Shown one piece after another: positions 4,400 through 6,094 of a stretch of 6,094 bases of DNA. Position 1 is the stretch's first letter; each line of letters begins with the position of its first letter. Under the pieces are notes generated by a model, which searched no databases, was not told where the DNA came from, and saw nothing but the letters and a program-made list of their open reading frames with translations. Both the position numbers and the translations under genes were made by a program. Origin of the DNA: Candidatus Fermentithermobacillaceae bacterium UBA3907 (GTDB lineage Bacteria; Bacillota; Sulfobacillia; Fermentithermobacillales; Fermentithermobacillaceae); NCBI GenBank assembly GCA_002391545.1, contig DGFF01000081.1, forward strand, positions 561 to 6,654, in the 5' to 3' direction.

Positions 4400-5719
4400 T
4401 TACAGTTCGTCAGCCAACATCACTCTATTACCTCCCCTTCTTTTAGAGAGGTACATGGCCTTGTCGGCCATCCGAATTACATCGTATGGTGTATCTCCAT
4501 GTGCGGGCCACGAAGCTACGCCTAGGCTGAGATTTAAAGCGATTTCCACCTCATCTGAGCATACAGGTTGACTCTGTGCAGCTGACAGGATTCTCTCACC
4601 AACTAGGAATCCACCTCGAGCGTCTGTTCCAGGGCACAGGATTATGAATTCATCACCGCCATACCGTGCTAAAATATCTTCGCCCCGTATGTTTTTCCTC
4701 ATCACCTCGGACAGATGGCGGAGCAGACAATTGCCTATCTCGTGACCATATACATCATTTATATGCTTTAGGTTATCCACGTCTATAAATAAAATCGCAC
4801 ATGGCTCTTTTTTGGCTGCTAATCTGGGAAATTCTGTTTCTATCCACATTCTAACGTATCTTACGTTGTAAACGCCGGTGAGGGGGTCTGTCAGACTTTC
4901 CCGAGTTCTTTCAATCAACTCCTTTTGGAATTCGTTTTGGCGCCGAAGCACCATAACCCCGATGAATACTATAAGGAATGCGAGATTGCCCATATAAGAA
5001 CAAAGCACCATGGCAATTACGGTTAAAAATGTCCGGACTCCCATTACCCATTTGCGATCTGTGAAAAACGTTTTTGCGAAGGATTGGGTAAAAGAGGTTG
5101 GGTTTTCGAACAGATTTGCCCCAGTAAGGAACAGATTGTTGACTACATCGTAACTTAATATCATAAGAATTATTGTAACCACATCTTTATCGGTAGCAGG
5201 AATTCCTGGTCTCCAGCCCATACGCATTCCTACAGCCATGGCCGCATAGAGACTCAACGTGAACTGCCCTGCATTGAAAAGGCAGTTGGTTAGCCCGTGA
5301 TTTCTGGTCCAAAAGTGAAGCAGCATAGAAGGGACAATCACTATGATGGCACAGGCGATACCGTGGCGAAATAGCGCAGCCATGAGCAAGGGGAAACCGG
5401 GATTGATTTGTACCCCTGACGGTAGCGACACCGGCAAATGATATGAGATAAGTCCAAGGACTGCTAGCAGCGCTGTAGTGCCCATGTCGGGTAGACTGTT
5501 GGAAATTAGCATCTTAATGCAAAGAGTAAGTCCAATTGCGGCAACTGAAAGAAAGTATATTCCCTGGTAAAGGGCTTTACGCCCACTGAGGTTTGTTGTG
5601 ATCAAGCGATTTGCATATCGGTGTTCGCTTTGTTCTCGGCGCTTATGGGCGCTTGCGTTCTCTTTACTACTATAGCGGGACGGGATCGGTTGAGGGGATG
5701 AGTTGGGTGATCGGTTCAA
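4400..5719 (-). CDS. Membrane-bound diguanylate cyclase (GGDEF protein)
   Basis: This 439-residue protein makes cyclic di-GMP from two GTP. After a polar N-terminus of about 48 residues come roughly six to seven hydrophobic segments (about 51-73, 79-96, 107-117, 118-137, 146-166, 178-200, 227-258) that form a polytopic sensor region. Then come a short coiled linker and the catalytic domain (about 275-439). Visible landmarks are SLTDPLTGVYN (275-285), FIDVDNLKHINDVYGH (311-326) with metal ligand D313, GGDEF at 354-358, and the product-inhibition I-site R345-G-E-D348 five residues before it. The cyclase should therefore be active and feedback-inhibited. The start is TTG at 5719, with an in-frame TAA two codons upstream. 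The first in-frame ATG codes for Met70 and would remove the first membrane segment. No clear promoter or terminator was found, so transcription may run into the blaI-like operon 174 bases downstream. The signal sensed is unknown. Confidence 0.9.
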   Translation of the reverse strand: MNRSPNSSPQPIPSRYSSKENASAHKRREQSEHRYANRLITTNLSGRKALYQGIYFLSVAAIGLTLCIKMLISNSLPDMGTTALLAVLGLISYHLPVSLPSGVQINPGFPLLMAALFRHGIACAIIVIVPSMLLHFWTRNHGLTNCLFNAGQFTLSLYAAMAVGMRMGWRPGIPATDKDVVTIILMILSYDVVNNLFLTGANLFENPTSFTQSFAKTFFTDRKWVMGVRTFLTVIAMVLCSYMGNLAFLIVFIGVMVLRRQNEFQKELIERTRESLTDPLTGVYNVRYVRMWIETEFPRLAAKKEPCAILFIDVDNLKHINDVYGHEIGNCLLRHLSEVMRKNIRGEDILARYGGDEFIILCPGTDARGGFLVGERILSAAQSQPVCSDEVEIALNLSLGVASWPAHGDTPYDVIRMADKAMYLSKRRGGNRVMLADEL

Positions 5720-5730
5720 GGGTTATAACA

Positions 5731-5735
5731 CTCCT
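5731..5735 (-). promoter_or_regulatory. Ribosome binding site for the TTG start of the diguanylate cyclase
   Basis: AGGAG on the minus strand lies 11 bases before the TTG at 5719, a slightly long spacing. It supports the TTG as the start, since no ATG, GTG or better site lies upstream in this frame before the TAA. Confidence 0.55.
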
Positions 5736-5869
5736 ATTCCTATGCCGCTGCACGTCAATGCCAATTTTGATCTGGCGATCATGAACACCAAAAACACAGG
5801 TGAAATTTAGTGAGCGCATGTTAAAAAAATGTTATCACAGTTTGCCCATGGAAGTCTAGACCTACATAT

Positions 5870-6094
5870 TCATCCCATACGTATGTAGATGTTTTTCTCG
5901 AAAGCAGGGTTTTCTTCAGGAAAATCTGTTCGGAAATGGGATCCCCTCGATTCTTGCCTGGCATAGGCAGAAAAGGCCACAGCAGCTGCCGTACACCAGA
6001 GGCCGAGGTTTTCTGCGCACAGAAGCACCTCCCTTGGAGAGCAGGCTACTTGCCTATTGACGAGCTCGGCTAGCATGTCCAGATCGGATATACC
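5870..6094 (-). CDS. C-terminal part of a succinate dehydrogenase/fumarate reductase/L-aspartate oxidase-family flavoprotein, partial
   Basis: The frame is open from the right edge to a TGA at 5872-5870, giving the last 74 residues. It begins GISDLDMLAELVNR and continues past the internal ATG at 6076, so that ATG is not the true start. The segment AYARQESRGSHFRTDFPEENPAFEKNI is the signature of the C-terminal helical domain of FAD-dependent SdhA/FrdA/NadB/AprA-type oxidoreductases (pattern R-ESRG-H-R-DFP). In that family the domain packs beside the FAD-binding core, and the Arg-rich motif is near the active site. The protein ends only about 17 residues after DFP, shorter than SdhA, which has a long tail; this suits the smaller oxidoreductases of the family. 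The substrate cannot be told without the N-terminal part. A 150-base gap separates it from the diguanylate cyclase on the same strand. Confidence 0.78.
   Translation of the reverse strand, partial: GISDLDMLAELVNRQVACSPREVLLCAENLGLWCTAAAVAFSAYARQESRGSHFRTDFPEENPAFEKNIYIRMG

Noticed and set aside
5731..5758. TTGACG with TAGGAG 16 bases later as a promoter for the diguanylate cyclase
   Set aside because: The proposed -10 box is the ribosome binding site itself, and the transcript would start only about 5 bases before the start codon, so it would lose that site.
5870..6076. Stand-alone small protein of 68 residues starting at the ATG at 6076
   Set aside because: The frame stays open to the window edge, and the sequence matches the C-terminal motif of a large flavoprotein family, so it is the tail of a bigger gene.

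Overview
The window looks like a chromosomal piece of a Bacillota (clostridial or related deep lineage) genome. Reasons: a BlaI/MecI-BlaR1 type repressor-metalloprotease pair, purine-rich AGGAGG-like ribosome binding sites, a clear sigma-A-type promoter grammar (TTGACA-N17-TATAAT), an elongator tRNA-Met that closely resembles the Bacillus one as I remember it, and tRNA genes that encode their own CCA ends. Base composition is moderate. No insertion sequence, phage gene, CRISPR array or rRNA is visible. The species cannot be named from the sequence alone.

Layout. Positions 1-63 (+) hold the last 20 codons of a gene that resembles the C-terminus of S9-family (prolyl oligopeptidase-like) peptidases. 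It converges, one base apart, with a two-gene tRNA operon on the minus strand (tRNA-Met then tRNA-Lys, 225 to 65). A near-perfect promoter (242-270) drives that operon, and its -35 box contains the stop codon of the next gene, a GNAT acetyltransferase (267-833, -). A 288-base divergent spacer with a 7-bp-arm dyad and a probable GNAT promoter separates it from a short lipoprotein of unknown function (1122-1706, +). The lipoprotein and the blaR-like gene converge on a bidirectional hairpin terminator at 1722-1764.

The centre of the window (1822-4297, -) is a two-gene signalling operon. The first gene is a BlaI/MecI-family winged-helix repressor. Its stop overlaps the start of an M56 zinc metalloprotease of BlaR1 topology. 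The promoter carries two near-identical dyad operators, one inside the promoter and one just after the start of transcription, as expected for autorepression. The sensor part of the protease is not a penicillin-binding domain: no SxxK/SxN/KTG set is present. Instead there is an ectodomain of about 360 residues with two copies of a GFSLEFPSEW-like motif, so the pair probably senses something other than a beta-lactam by direct acylation. No beta-lactamase, mecA or other obvious effector lies next to it in the window.

Upstream on the same strand is a membrane-bound diguanylate cyclase with intact GGDEF and I-site motifs and a TTG start (4400-5719). Beyond it is the C-terminal end of a succinate dehydrogenase/fumarate reductase/aspartate oxidase-family flavoprotein that runs off the right edge (5870-6094). 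The strongest candidate for something undescribed is the BlaI-BlaR-like pair with its duplicated, non-PBP sensor domain and its well-defined operators; the rest is ordinary housekeeping and accessory content.
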